Counted from the stretch's first letter, positions 1 through 11,081 are shown. The stretch is 64,000 bases of DNA from Emmonsiellopsis sp. PD_33 (GCA_032988165.1 JANTQF010000019.1:1-64000), one strand, 5' to 3'. Notes: generated from the sequence alone by a model not told the origin. Program-made: numbers and translations.

Positions 1-1045
1 GGTTCGTGTAGGAGTGTGCGTGTTGTGGCTGCTGGTGGAGAGGGGTGGTGCCATGTGTGGGGTGGAGCGTGTGGTGGTGGAGGTGGCTCCGGCTCTTGGG
101 GGTGTGGTTGGGTGGGGTGGGTTGTTGTTTCGGCTTCTGTTTTTGTTGTGGTTTGGTGGTGGGGGGTTGGTTGAGGGCTGGGGGATTGTGGCTGTGTAGC
201 CTATAGCCTGTAGCCTGTAGGTGCCGGGGAATGAGGTTGGTGGGTGGTTGAAAGCGTAGGTATGGATGTTTTTGTATGCTGGGTATTCGGTTTTGGAAGA
301 CGGCTTGCCCCTTTCCTTCTGAATATTCGGGCAAAACAGGTTTCGAATGATCTAATTGAACTGGGGTGACGTAGAAAGAATCAACCACTATCTTTGATCA
401 TCGAGCCCGTGTTATCAGATTGATATCCCGCAGGCCAATATCAGGGGGTTGAGACGGAGCCGGGATGATAGTCAGACTTCCAGACCAGACGGAATGCAGC
501 AGCGAGCAATGAATAGCACCGGAGCAAGGGTGCTTTGCCGGTGCGATAACGACTTCGACTGCAGGATATTAAACACTGAACAGTACAATGGTGTCCCGTC
601 GAGTTGGACGTTTAAGGGGTGCGGCCAAAACCCCCAAAAACGCCGCAAAAAAAGCAACGGAAAGAGGCAGATTGAACAGACAGCTAAAATGTAGCTCGGG
701 AAGGCCAAATAAGATAACTGTCGAGCGGCAATTTTAGCGCAGGCCCTTTCCAAAACTCTAGGTTGATGCGAAGCTTTTGCCCAGGTGAGTCCCAGCAGCA
801 GATCAAAGCTTGGACTTGGAGGTGGAGCGAACCCCTGGGAGACCCGCGAAAAGCGCCACGCGGAGGATGGGGCAGCCGAGACTCAGGCTGGCAAATCGCA
901 CGCTGCCAAACCGGACTGGTGAAGGCTGGGCAATGCTTGACTGAGCTTGTATACTCCTGAAGATGCCATATAAAGACCCAGATGCAAGGGATGCGGTCGA
1001 TGGAGCGATTACCTCAGCCGCTAGTCAGGCCACCCGCAAACCCTG
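1..1045. other. Gene-poor left edge
   Basis: No supported gene. The first 200 bases are a strongly G/T-biased run (GTGGTGG-type) whose open frames are low-complexity and carry no recognisable domain. The rest is ordinary intergenic DNA leading into the phosphate transporter promoter. A neighbouring gene could end left of the window edge. Confidence 0.5.
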
Positions 1046-1056
1046 CCCTAACCCTA
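1046..1056. repeat. Interstitial telomere-like motif
   Basis: CCCTAACCCTA is nearly two units of the fungal telomere repeat (TTAGGG) on the complementary strand. It lies about 450 bp upstream of the phosphate transporter start. Such short teloboxes can bind Myb-type factors of the Tbf1/TRF kind, but here this is inference from the motif only. Confidence 0.35.
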
Positions 1057-1115
1057 GTCGGCCCTAATTCGTCCGCCAAGCCACGCTACCGACCCGAGAG
1101 TCTTGGCAGGGCGAG

Positions 1116-1121
1116 CACGTG
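1116..1121. promoter_or_regulatory. CACGTG box, candidate phosphate-response site
   Basis: The sequence reads GCACGTGCGG, a perfect CACGTG E-box, about 390 bp upstream of the phosphate transporter ATG. The bHLH regulators Pho4 (yeast) and NUC-1/PalcA (filamentous fungi) bind CACGTG to induce phosphate transporter genes under starvation, so position and neighbour agree. Binding itself is inferred. Confidence 0.5.
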
Positions 1122-1257
1122 CGGCTGTGATTGGCTGCGGCTGCCAGGCGGAATCTGGCGGGGCGAAAACGTGCGCGGGGCGGACGTCCTGACAGGACAG
1201 ACACGCCCCGCCCACACCACACCCATACCGCGCCCAGCCATTTAGTATGGCATGGCA

Positions 1258-1301
1258 ATGGGTTGGCGATGGGCGAGCGATGGGCGAGCTATGGGCGATT
1301 G
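1258..1301. repeat. Four tandem 11-bp units in the promoter
   Basis: Four consecutive 11-bp units follow the pattern ATGGGCGAGCG: units start at 1258, 1269, 1280 and 1291. The first and last are diverged at the end away from the shared ATGGG core. They sit about 210-250 bp upstream of the phosphate transporter ATG. Function unknown; they could be repeated factor sites or simple slippage. Confidence 0.6.
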
Positions 1302-1366
1302 CTGATGGCAAGCCCGAGTGAAAATCCACACATTCCACCACGGCCACGATGAGCGAGAGTTTGTGC

Positions 1367-1427
1367 TATAAGAACTGCTGGCCCAGCTCGGAGTATGGCT
1401 TTTCTCTTCTTTCTTTTCTCTCCGCGT
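1367..1427 (+). promoter_or_regulatory. Core promoter: TATA-like box and CT-rich tract
   Basis: TATAAGAA at 1367-1374 is followed by a pyrimidine-rich run from about 1398 to 1427, ending some 80 bp before the phosphate transporter ATG. A TATA-like box followed by a CT tract near the transcription start is common in filamentous fungal promoters. The assignment is by pattern and position. Confidence 0.4.
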
Positions 1428-1509
1428 CTTCGTTCTGCCAGGTCTCCCTCCTGGTTCTGCTCTTTTCGCCGTCTGTCTCTCTAGAATCAGCGAGAGAAGA
1501 GCCGCCATC

Positions 1510-3372
1510 ATGGCCCAGCATACTGCCGGCGGCAACTCGGCCTTCCACAACTTCCACAACCAGTTCGCCCATGTCAAGGATCCCAACGAGCGCCGTCGTC
1601 TGGCGCTGGCTGAAATCGACAAGGCCCCCTTTGGCTGGTACCATGTGCGCGCGGTCGTCGTGGCCGGCATTGGCTTCTTCACCGATGCCTACGACATCTT
1701 CGCTATCAACTTGACCGTCGCCATGTTGGGCGTGGTCTTCTGGCAGGATGCTGCTATGCCCAAGACCGGCCTGATCCCCTCCAGTGCGGATACGGCTATC
1801 AAGGTTGCTACGTCTGGCGGCACGGTCATAGGCCAGGTTGGCTTTGGCTGGCTGGCTGATGTCGTGGGACGCAAGAAGATGTACGGCCTGGAGCTGATGG
1901 TTATCATCTTTGCGACTCTGGCGCAAGCTCTGTCCTCGGATTCTCCCGCTATCTCGATTGTCGGCATCTTGATCTTCTGGCGGGTGATTATGGGTATTGG
2001 TATTGGTGGTGATTATCCCCTGTCGTCCATTATCACTTCGGAGTATGTCCCCCACCCCATGTATCCCTATACTTGATATTAACGTTTCTGCCACAGGTTT
2101 GCTACCACAAAATGGAGAGGTGCGATGATGGGTGCTGTCTTCGCTATGCAGGGAATTGGCCAATTTGTTGCTGCATTGATGGCCTTGATTGTTACTGTTG
2201 GCTTCAAGGAATCCCTTCAAGCTGCTGAATCCGCCGCTACATGTTCCGGTACCTGCCAACTTGCGGTTGACAAGATGTGGCGTGTCGTCATCGGCTTTGG
2301 CGCCGTTCCCGGCTGCATTGCTCTCTACTACCGATTGACCATCCCCGAAACTCCCCGATATACCTTTGACGTTGCCCGTGACATTGAAAAGGCAGCCGAG
2401 GATGCCAAGGCTTATATCCAAGGCCAACCCGAAGGGCACCCTGATGAAATTCAACGCGCCACTGCTATCCAAGAATCCAGCACAGAGTTGGCTCCTCCCA
2501 AGGCTAGCTGGGCGGATTTCTGGGCTCATTATCGCCAATGGAAGCACGGAAAGGTTCTCCTCGGCACCGCTGGTTCGTGGTTCTTCCTTGATGTTGGTAT
2601 GTAACTCAACCACCTCCCTAGTCAACTAAACCCATCTCTAACATCCTCCCTAGCATTCTATGGCCTAGGCCTCAACAACTCCATAATCCTCCGCTCTATC
2701 GGCTTCGCGGGCGGAAAAGACATGTACGAAGTCTTCTACCACACTGCCACGGGCAATCTCATCCTCGTCTGCGCCGGCGCCATTCCCGGCTACTGGGTCA
2801 CCGTCGCCACCGTCGACACGCTCGGCCGCAAACCAATTCAAATAATGGGCTTCGTCATGCTCACGATCCTCTTCATAATCATCGGCTTCGCCTACGACGT
2901 ACTGATAAAATCCAACAACGGCCTGCTGGCCCTTTACGTCCTAGCCCAATTCTTCTTCAACTTCGGCCCCAACTCCACCACCTTCATCGTCCCCGGAGAA
3001 TGTTTCCCAACCCGCTACCGCTCCACATCCCACGGCCTCAGCGCGGCGTCCGGAAAGGTTGGCGCGATCATTGCGCAGTGCGTGTTTGGACCATTGGTGC
3101 ATCGTGGCGCCAAGCCGGGCTCGAGTGAGACGCCGTGGCTTAAACATGTCATGCAGATCTTTGCACTGTTCATGCTTTGTGGGCTGTTTACTACTTTCTT
3201 GATTCCGGAGACGAAGCGGAAGACGCTAGAGGAGCTGGCGGGGGAGGTGCCGGGGACTGCGAATTATGATCCCGTTATGGCGGGCCATGAGCCGAGGGGG
3301 GGCCCGTTAGGGAAACCCGTGCAGGACAAAGGGAAGTCTGATTCGGCTGATGATATTACTCAAGCCGTGTGA
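1510..3372 (+). CDS. pho84: High-affinity inorganic phosphate transporter, PHO84-like
   Basis: Major facilitator of the phosphate:H+ symporter family, acting at the plasma membrane. Exons 1510-2042, 2097-2596 and 2654-3372 join in frame to 583 aa, the usual family length. The introns have GTATGT donors and CACAG/CCTAG acceptors. Visible family signatures are the first membrane segment ending GFFTDAYDIFAINL, the GGDYPLSSIITSE-FATTKWRG signature split by the first intron, VGRKKMYG after helix 2, and PGECFPTRYRSTSHG in the second half. The region from about residue 260 to 330 is the hydrophilic central loop between the two six-helix halves. The ATG at 1510 is chosen because the conserved N-terminus (about 40 polar residues before helix 1) starts there. 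An upstream CACGTG box fits phosphate-starvation control. Family assignment is firm; substrate affinity is inferred. Confidence 0.93.
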
Positions 3373-4402
3373 TGTACTTGGATGACTTGACGTCTTTTTT
3401 TCGCTGTTTTTTATCGGTGTTTGGGTGTACGGCTTATGGTTTGATGTTATTTAGCGAGGTTTCTTACTGGGTATTGCTTCCCCCTCTCATGCTTGAGGGT
3501 TTGTTTCTCCCCGAAACCCCCGTAAAGGGTTGGCTTCAGATATAATACTATACGATAGATAGAGGTTTCATAGCAACCTATCTTGATACCACTTGTTAAT
3601 TTCTTGCCCTGCTCCTCGAATATCTCGTTCCGCTTTTTTGAGATGGGGCTGCCACTGCTCACTCGAGAGGGTGTTTATTATCCTCGCACGTTCGGATATG
3701 TAGAAAAGCATGAAATGTGGTGAAATGGAAATCACCAGTGGAAAGCGGAGGTAGATAGGGGTCTAAGGGCCAAGCGATTAGGCGAGAGGACGCTAAAGTA
3801 AGATCATCTGCGGTCTGCCTCGACAATTTTTCTCCTAAAAAATTCCGGTGTTGATTTTTATGTCCCCTCCAGCAATCTAGGAAGCAAGGCATGTCCTAAT
3901 AGTTAATAGAATAGGCACTTCCCTCGCAGCCGTCCTTCCATACAAGAGGAAGATGCCAACAGAACAACACCGGTATGGAGGAAACACGCATCGAGACGAA
4001 CTATCAGTCGTGCCTCCTCGCCATCCCGCACTGTAAACATGGACGGCTGCTCTTCCCTTGCCGGGTTCTGGCATCTCGCGGGATCAAGCCCTTCTTCTCA
4101 TCTCCGGATTCCTCGTCTTTCTTTTGTTTCCAGATGGCCCAAGTTGATATTGCATCAGTTTGCTACATGTTTATCTGCATGATATGTTTACACGCCGCTG
4201 ATACCTGGTTTCTCCTTTTACGCTCTGTCTACTTTATCCTGTGTGCCCAGTGGTTTATTGTTGTTATTCTACAGGAACTAGGGCATATCTTCGCGCCAAC
4301 AATCGATCCTGCTATCATCTTGGATATCCTTCCATTTGTCCTCGGCTGAATCCGTTCTACTACAATTTCCCCTTGAATGACAAGTGACAGTCATACATTA
4401 CA
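3373..4402. other. Intergenic, 3' region and promoter
   Basis: Contains T-rich 3' flank of the phosphate transporter and the promoter side of the deacetylase gene. Open frames here, including a 124-codon one at 3975-4349, lack domains, signal sequence or splice support and are not called. Confidence 0.5.
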
Positions 4403-5775
4403 ATGTACCCTTTCAGTCCCCGTGCCCTCATCAGAGGAGGGCTTACACTCCTCCTTTTGAACCCCGTGGTGGCCACCGTCACACCCCGCGCCCTTGGACA
4501 AGACCCGGTCCTCGTAATCGACACCTTTAAGCACGAATACAAGAACGATTTGGAGGCCTGGCACGGTGGGCAAGACATACCTATGTACTGGGGAAATGGC
4601 TATGTTGAGTTCTACCCCTCTTGGCCAAACCAGAGCTACTATACCCAGATATCGAACTCTTGTTTCGACCTAACCGCCTTCAAAGACATGTACCTGCATG
4701 TGGTATACGAAGGGAACGACCGTTTCAGTCTGTCCATGAGCCAGAATAATGTCAACTGTAACCCAGCCCAGAAGCCATACCCAGAGACCTGGGACTCTGT
4801 GGTGGCAAAGAACTATGCGAACGGCTCGGATATCTATGTCCCAATTTCGCATTATAGCCTCGATTATACTCGCGGTTTGTCTATTGCTTTCCATGGGTTT
4901 TATACCCCGGAGAAGCTGAGATTGCGGAAAGTCGAAATCACTGCGACCAAACCGGATGAATTCGTGACCCCCGAGAAAATACCCACCGGAACACTGTTCT
5001 TTAAGTGCAAGAGACCCAACTCCTTTGCCTTTGGGATCGACGACGGCCTTCCAGAATATGCACGAGAGGTCATGGACATTTTGGCCTCCGAGAATATCAA
5101 CGTCACTTTCTTTACCGTTGGAGGTGGACTGGCAAACCCTAGCACGGGGTTCGCAGACATTTACAGGGAGATGGCTAGTAAGGGGCATCAGATTGCATTG
5201 CACACATGGTCGCACCCTACGTATGTTATTTGAACTTTCTTATATACACCTGACTCGTGTGCTTGAAAGTAGCTGACTTCGTTCGGTAAATAGGATGGAG
5301 GGACTTAAAACTGACGAGGAGATCGATGAAGAATTTGTGAAAAATATTGACGTCATGAAAGAACTTCTGGATATCGAATGTATGTTACACATTTTTCCCT
5401 GCGATCCATTCCTCGACTAGAATTCATTTTTCTAACAGACCCTACCTAGCCCGGTATTTCCGTCCTCCTTATGGCATCGTTGGGGCCCGAACCCGCCAGC
5501 GTCTGGCCGCCTTGATCAAGGATCCGTACATTATCAATTGGGGTATCGACATCCAAGATTGGCTATGGGCTGATTCTCCCACCCCTGAAAAACAACTTGA
5601 AGCTTTCCAACGAGATGTCGACAAGGGTGGTGATCTTGTGGTCATGCATTTTCTCAGCCCTACCACAGTTGGCTACACGAGAGACGTTATTCAGATTGCT
5701 AAGAAGACCGGGAAGCGGATTATGAGAGTTGACCAGTGCATGGAGGATCCAAATGCCCCACCCCTTGATTACTAG
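4403..5775 (+). CDS. Secreted polysaccharide deacetylase (NodB / carbohydrate esterase 4)
   Basis: Exons 4403-5220, 5294-5379 and 5450-5775 give 409 aa. The N-terminus has a basic stretch and a leucine-rich core typical of a signal peptide. Residues about 30-190 are a domain I do not recognise, probably beta-rich, rich in aromatic residues and with scattered cysteines. The C-terminal half is a NodB homology domain: motif 1 FGIDDG (metal and base Asp present, but not the usual TFDDGP), motif 2 HTWSH, motif 3 RYFRPPYG, motif 4 DIQDW and motif 5 MHFLS. The likely reaction is removal of N-acetyl groups from chitin-like polymers at the cell wall or in the environment. The third exon uses the CTACCTAG acceptor at 5449, because the earlier AACAG would create an immediate stop. 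Deacetylase class is firm; exact substrate is unknown. Confidence 0.88.
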
Positions 5776-7033
5776 GCACGGTTGGAGCTGTTTGATACTT
5801 CAAGTTTTGTTGGGATCAGTGCTACTAGTATCCTTCTATTCTTACAAGTTTTGTGGCGCTTGGAGTTGTGTTGGGGTAGTCAGACTACAGTGTAGCAAGA
5901 GTATGCAGCGTTTTCAAATAGGATACAACTAAATCGCTCCTTGATTACTCCTCCAATTAATAATAAGTGGTATCTAATAGGGGTTCCCACCCGCGTTTAA
6001 TAGCCGCCTAGGTTAGGTAGTTAGAGGACCTTGAAAAAATTGACTGCTCATAAGTTTCAAATTCCCCCCCCTCCATCTTCCTCCCCAGTTTTCTCATCCG
6101 TTGAAGACTTTTCCATCCTCTCCATCCACTCTAACAAGACCAGGAACAGCTTTGCCTTACCTGCACTGCACTGCCACCTTCGTGACATTGCCATTTATCG
6201 TTCGCAATAAATGCCTGCAGACCAACACAACGGTGCGAATGAACACTGGCATTGTGCACTCACTTATCACACGTCATTAACCGAGCATTTGATAACTAGT
6301 ACCCGATGCGTGGTTCCCGTGGAGTGGTGCACATGTACGGATTCCCGCCTGCGAGGTTGATATTGTGTTTTTCTTTTTCTGTCTTCTTTTTCTTTTTTCT
6401 TTTTTTTTTTTTTTTGCTGCCTAATTTGGTTCCCGCTCGCTCGCTGCCTTTCGGGGACCCAGATCGAGTTTGATTTAACTAACGAGGCTGGATCGGATGC
6501 AGCCAAGCGGGCAGGGGAGGGTGTTGGGCAGGGATAGCTGCGTTCCCGCTAGAGATGTGGGTGGTTAACTAAATAACTAACTATTTCACGAGTTAAATCG
6601 CAAGCAACTAGTCATGAGGCTCTCTTTTTAAACGACCACTGGGTTGATCAGGCACGGACAGCTGTGTTCGTCGGTGGTTTGCCATTCAGTGCCTTAACTA
6701 TCCGAGACTGTGGCACTGTACGACGGTCATGGTGGAGGGAGGGAGGGGAGGACAAGGCTGCGGGGGATGTAGGGAGGCAGAGAGAGAGAGACAACACTTT
6801 TGTGCAAGGCTATGGTGAGGATATATGTCTGGTGTCTGGACTGTCTCTTTTCTCCCCGTATTTTCTTCGCTTCTTTCTTTCTCTTCGTTCTAATATCTAT
6901 CTCCTTTTGTGACTATTCGAGTCCATTTCTAAACCTGCATGCAGAGCTGTTGCAGAAATACCGCCCTCTCGACTAACTGCCGTAACAAAGAAAAATAGGC
7001 CCTCTCACACCCCTAGACGGTAGTTAGTTCGGG
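5776..7033. other. Intergenic, 1.26 kb
   Basis: No supported gene. Contains pyrimidine-rich tracts (about 6060-6130), a long T-run near 6390-6416 and an AG-rich run near 6730-6790. Short open frames across the T-run are low complexity. The right part is presumably the promoter of the GTPase gene. Confidence 0.5.
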
Positions 7034-8795
7034 ATGACCTCTATTTTCTTCCACTGGGGTGTCCCCCCCCGTCGGCCGGAAACCAACGAAATACGCGCGA
7101 ACGGATCCGCAAATATGCCCGGCAGTTTCCCTGATGACAGCATTGATGCAATCGAACCTAATACCGTGCAGCCAGTTGAGAAGAATGTGTCTTTCCAAGC
7201 TCCATTCGAGGTAGATCCCAAATTGGCAAAGGTATATACCTGAATCTCACTTCCTATATGACCCTATGACGGGAATTTAGAAGCTATTTTTTCCTGGTCT
7301 GACACGATATTGGCCCGCCACCAGTCCAGAAAACGGAGTAGATCCAGCCCCGGCACACTTCGTGAAAGGAAGACATGGCCCATCTCGATCCTCCCGCGCT
7401 ACGAGGTTTCGCATCAGCGGCAGGAGAAGAAGAATTCGCAAAAGTCGAATAATATCATCATCGCGGTATTTGGGCAGACGGGGTCTGGCAAGTCGTCATT
7501 TATCAGCAAATTAACCGGGTTGCCGGTGGAGATTGGACATGGGCTACAATCCTGTTTGTATTAATTGGTTCTAGTTGTATATACCATTTTCATCATTCTG
7601 CCACTAATCAAGGGACTAACTATCTACTAAACTAGGTACATCCGCAATAGAAGAGATCGACTGCAAAATCGGCCCCTATAATGTCACCTTCGTCGATACC
7701 CCTGGCTTCGACGACACAGACATGAACGACACGGAGATTCTGCAGATGATCGCTACCTGGATGAAAGACTCGTACGACGACAACACCAGACTTACCGGCG
7801 TCATCTACCTGCACCGCATCACCGATGTGCGCATGTCCGGGACCTCGGTCAAGAATATCAGAATGCTCCGCTCGCTCTGCGGGACGAAGAGCTTGGATCA
7901 TGTCATCCTGACGACGGGCAGGTGGGATGAGGTTGATTACTACGACGGCGTCCGTAGGGAAGGGGAACTACTGACGGAGGGCAAGTTCTGGGGCGATCTG
8001 GTGCAGCATGGGGCGATGGTTCGGAGGTATAATAATACGCAGTCTGGCGCGCAGGCGATTGTTGATCAGTTGCTTTGTCTGTCGCCGACTGTTTTGAAGA
8101 TTCAGGATGAGTTTGCGGTGAAGAAGAAGGCGCTTATAGATACGGAGGCCGGACAGTCGATTAGTGAGGCGTTGAAGGAGCTGACGAGGAAGCATGATAA
8201 GGAGCTTGCTAGGATGAAGGAGGATTTGGCTACGGCTATGAAGGAGAGTATGTTATGCCCCCCCCCACCTTCGGGTGGTTTTCTCTCCGCCTACATCCCT
8301 GAATACCCCTAATTCGGCTGAATACAAAGCCACGGCCAGAATTATATACTGATGCCCTACTCACCCCTTGCATAGAGGATAAACAATGGCTTAAAGAACT
8401 CGAGACCAGGCAACGGGAGCTCACGGAGAGAATTGAAAAGACCGAGGGGAACAAAAAAGCACTTAGCCGCCCTATCAACCGAAAGCCCTGGTTCCGAAGG
8501 AGTTGGAGGTGTGGGAAGTGTGGAGTCAGGCTGTGCGTTACGAATAATTCCTGGAGATCACGGATTAACGGGAAATGTACGGGGTGTGGGATGGCGCAGA
8601 TATTTGAGAGAGGGGGGTTTTTGCATTGGGGGTGAGTGGTTGATAGCCGTTTTTTGCTGTGGTAAGGATTTTGGCATGGGTAACTAATGGTTTATTTGCA
8701 TTGGTCAACGGATTACTAGCGAGGAATGCTGGACGATTGGTTTTAAGGGGGGTTATGGCGTGATCTGTATGTTTGATATGGCGTTCAAAGGGTAG
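7034..8795 (+). CDS. AIG1-type GTPase with C-terminal cysteine cluster
   Basis: Five exons (7034-7231, 7325-7553, 7636-8247, 8376-8631, 8720-8795) join in frame to 456 aa. The G domain begins near residue 105: G1 P-loop FGQTGSGKSS, G3 DTPGFDD, and a G4-like TTGRWDEV corresponding to the VTTMWD seen in fungal AIG1 relatives. A helical, lysine/glutamate-rich coiled coil follows (about 300-385). The tail then carries CGKCG, a further Cys four residues on, and after about 20 residues CTGCG, resembling a zinc ribbon. The first intron uses CACCAG at 7324 (phase 0, branch CTGAC); the last two introns open in-frame stops if retained, so the tail depends on their removal. Substrate and pathway are unknown; fungal AIG1-like GTPases are mostly uncharacterised. 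GTP binding is strongly supported, zinc binding inferred. Confidence 0.82.
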
Positions 8796-9091
8796 TTCCT
8801 AGTTCCGCAACTTGGTTGTAAATATTCTTCCGGCTTTCTTTTATTGAAACATAACTACTAAATGCATGGCCGTTCACCGATATTGGAAATAAACGTTATA
8901 GATTTCTATAAATTGTACTGAAATGTGCCTAACAGAGAGATGTATTCGATAACAAAAAGGAAACAGAAAAGATATCAAGGAAAATATTTTTATATGAGCT
9001 CTCAAGAAGATTGAACTTGCAACGCAGATCCAAAAATGTTATCCACCTATAGACGTCTCTCTTTCACACACATGAAAAAAGAACATCATCT

Positions 9092-10333
9092 CTAAACTCC
9101 CCCCGCAGCCGCCGCGATCATATCCGAATGCCTCTTCTTCAACTCAGGTACAATCAAACTCTCAATCTCCATCACAACCTCCTCCGCCGGATGCGCCTCA
9201 CTATCCCCCTCCGAAGCCCCCGCAACATGCTGCATACTCGATCTCTTCGCTGGACCCGCTGCAGCAGCCGACTGCGGAATCCGCACCCAATGCTCTCCAA
9301 TCTTCCCATCAGCTTCCCGACTAACAAACACAACCTCCCACTTCCTCGTAGACAGCAAATTGCCAATGACAAGATTGTGCGAGTAGCGTTGAAGTGCCTG
9401 CTCGGCTTTGAGGATGAGTAGCGATGGGTCTGTTTCTAGCTTGAAGCTGACGACCATGCTGCCCTCGGGCGCCCAGCCGTCGACAAGGCTGTGAAGGAAT
9501 TTTGGCACGGGGTCGAGGTCCACGATCAGTTTCTTGCCGCGGGTGGGTGGTTGCGGGTCGTTGAAGCCCGTGTAGATCCGGTCAGCGGGGATGATGTTGT
9601 GGCCGTGTGGGGGCTTGTGCTCTTCGTTTTTGGGGATTGGGACTTCGTTTGAGGACTGGATTTTGTGCTCAACCATGCGGTCACGGGGGATAAAGAAGTC
9701 TGAGACAGCAGCAGCAAGGTAGAAGAGCGCATTCGCGCCTAGTGGCCTCATGATGGTTGCGATGGAACGGAGCTCGTAAAGGTACTCCGTCACTGTCGTG
9801 AAGGGGAGGAGGAGAAGGAGCTGGTTCTGCTTCGCGTAGCGGTACTGACGGAGCACTTTGCGCATTTCGTCTTGGTATTCGGGGCGGACCAGGATGGCTC
9901 CGTGGTCTGGGTTGTTTTCATCGTGGCTGGGAGACGAGGATGGGGGTGCTGGGGCTTCCTCCATGAAATCCAGGAAACAATTTGTCGAATGGCTGTAATG
10001 GCGGGAGTAGGGGAGCAGACTGAACTGGCGATGGAGAAATATCACTGCATAACCCTCTTCAAGGAAATACTCGGCTGATGTAGCTCCCCGTGTCCCAGCG
10101 GAGAAATTGTCAATGAATCGTACCGTTTGGGTTTCGAGGGGAACGGTTGTACCACCCGAGGTAACTAGGACCACACGTCTATTCGCTGCTACATGATGGT
10201 CTATGAATTCCCGGGCGAGTGCGGCGTGGCGTGGTAAATCCCGCGGAGGAGGATTGGTTTTGAAGTAATCCGATTCAGCCTCGCCAGGAGAAACATTTTG
10301 TACCGTGGTGCTTGGGTGGGGCGGCTGAGGCAT
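9092..10333 (-). CDS. cab2: Phosphopantothenate-cysteine ligase
   Basis: Single-exon 413-aa protein of the eukaryotic CoaB/PPCS family. The enzyme joins cysteine to 4'-phosphopantothenate using a nucleoside triphosphate, the second step of coenzyme A synthesis from pantothenate, in the cytosol. The signature appears at about residues 57-95: VLVTSGGTTVPLE, then VRFIDNFSAGTRGATSAEYF, the conserved nucleotide and dimer region. Further conserved blocks are NALFYLAAAVSDFFIPR and MVVSFKLETD, followed by an ALQRYSHNLVIGNLL block typical of the family. It is somewhat longer than the human enzyme because of inserts (about 125-160 and the C-terminus). The ATG at 10333 gives the usual short N-terminal extension. 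The gene lies head-to-tail downstream of ATG29; the 750 bp between them hold its promoter with two palindromic boxes. Confidence 0.93.
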   Translation of the reverse strand: MPQPPHPSTTVQNVSPGEAESDYFKTNPPPRDLPRHAALAREFIDHHVAANRRVVLVTSGGTTVPLETQTVRFIDNFSAGTRGATSAEYFLEEGYAVIFLHRQFSLLPYSRHYSHSTNCFLDFMEEAPAPPSSSPSHDENNPDHGAILVRPEYQDEMRKVLRQYRYAKQNQLLLLLPFTTVTEYLYELRSIATIMRPLGANALFYLAAAVSDFFIPRDRMVEHKIQSSNEVPIPKNEEHKPPHGHNIIPADRIYTGFNDPQPPTRGKKLIVDLDPVPKFLHSLVDGWAPEGSMVVSFKLETDPSLLILKAEQALQRYSHNLVIGNLLSTRKWEVVFVSREADGKIGEHWVRIPQSAAAAGPAKRSSMQHVAGASEGDSEAHPAEEVVMEIESLIVPELKKRHSDMIAAAAGGV

Positions 10334-10880
10334 GTTGATAGCGGGAGAGTAGCAAAACGCTACAAGACACCAACCTCAAAAAATATTCCTGTGAAATGAA
10401 GGAATAAAAAGGGGGGCCCCTGAGGAATCGCGGCTGTGTAGCAGTGCCAAGAAATCCGCCCACAGTCTCCGCTCTGGGTACCGACGACAACGGAAGCCGA
10501 GGGGTTCTCAACCAATTGGTCCTAGACAATCCCCAGCTTCTTCTGTGTGTTTGGGGAGGCTTAAACTGTTCTGGGAAACAATAGGCTGCAAACGTGCTCC
10601 AATAGAAACGAATGGACGTTAAATATCAACGTGCTCACCGGTGAGGGGCAGAGGAACCAGCCCACATGCAAAGGAGAGGCACAGTTCGGGTCAATTAGAC
10701 AATTTCGGTCCAAACTAAGCCGTAGACTTAGATAGAGCCAGCAAATTCCCTACTTGGGGTATGACGGGAGCAGTTTGGATTCTTTCTGGACTTCTCGGTC
10801 GTCTGTTTTGGCTCAGAAAGTGTTTGGCTGCGAACCAAAGATTTGCCTCGGGAGAAACAGAAATAGCGAACCTGGCCCGC

Positions 10881-10888
10881 TGACGTCA
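10881..10888. promoter_or_regulatory. TGACGTCA, CRE/bZIP-type palindrome
   Basis: Perfect 8-bp cAMP-response-element palindrome about 550 bp upstream of the phosphopantothenate-cysteine ligase start. ATF/CREB-type bZIP factors of fungi (AtfA and relatives) bind this sequence. Role here is inferred from the motif. Confidence 0.45.
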
Positions 10889-10909
10889 TAGGGTCGGGCA
10901 AGAGGAAGG

Positions 10910-10917
10910 TCACGTGA
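10910..10917. promoter_or_regulatory. TCACGTGA palindrome, Cbf1-type site
   Basis: Perfect 8-bp palindrome 22 bp from the CRE. In yeast TCACGTGA is the Cbf1 site found before sulfur amino acid genes. The downstream enzyme consumes cysteine, which makes a link to sulfur control attractive but unproven. Other bHLH factors bind the same core. Confidence 0.4.
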
Positions 10918-11081
10918 TACACCTCGATCATTGGACCTGTTCAGGCCGTACCCAATATCATTTCATTCTATATTCAAAAAGTGAATCAAAATAATCAGTT
11001 TCATGGGTTGTATATTCCAATATCTAAACTAGAAATCTCGACTCAGAATTGCAAGTTACCCGTAGTTATGGCCCACAGCAA

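Larger units (their letters stand above)
10334..11081. other. Promoter region of the CoA-synthesis ligase
   Basis: Lies between the 3' end of ATG29 and the ligase start, both genes on the minus strand. No coding potential supported. It contains two perfect palindromes listed separately (TGACGTCA and TCACGTGA). Confidence 0.55.

Noticed and set aside
14..199. 61-codon open frame at the left edge
   Set aside because: Pure G/T low complexity (Gly/Val/Leu/Trp), no domain or splice context.
1366..2625. A 419-codon minus-strand open frame opposite the phosphate transporter
   Set aside because: It is the antisense shadow of a GC-biased real gene, spans its intron without effect and shows no domain; the plus-strand protein has clear family signatures.
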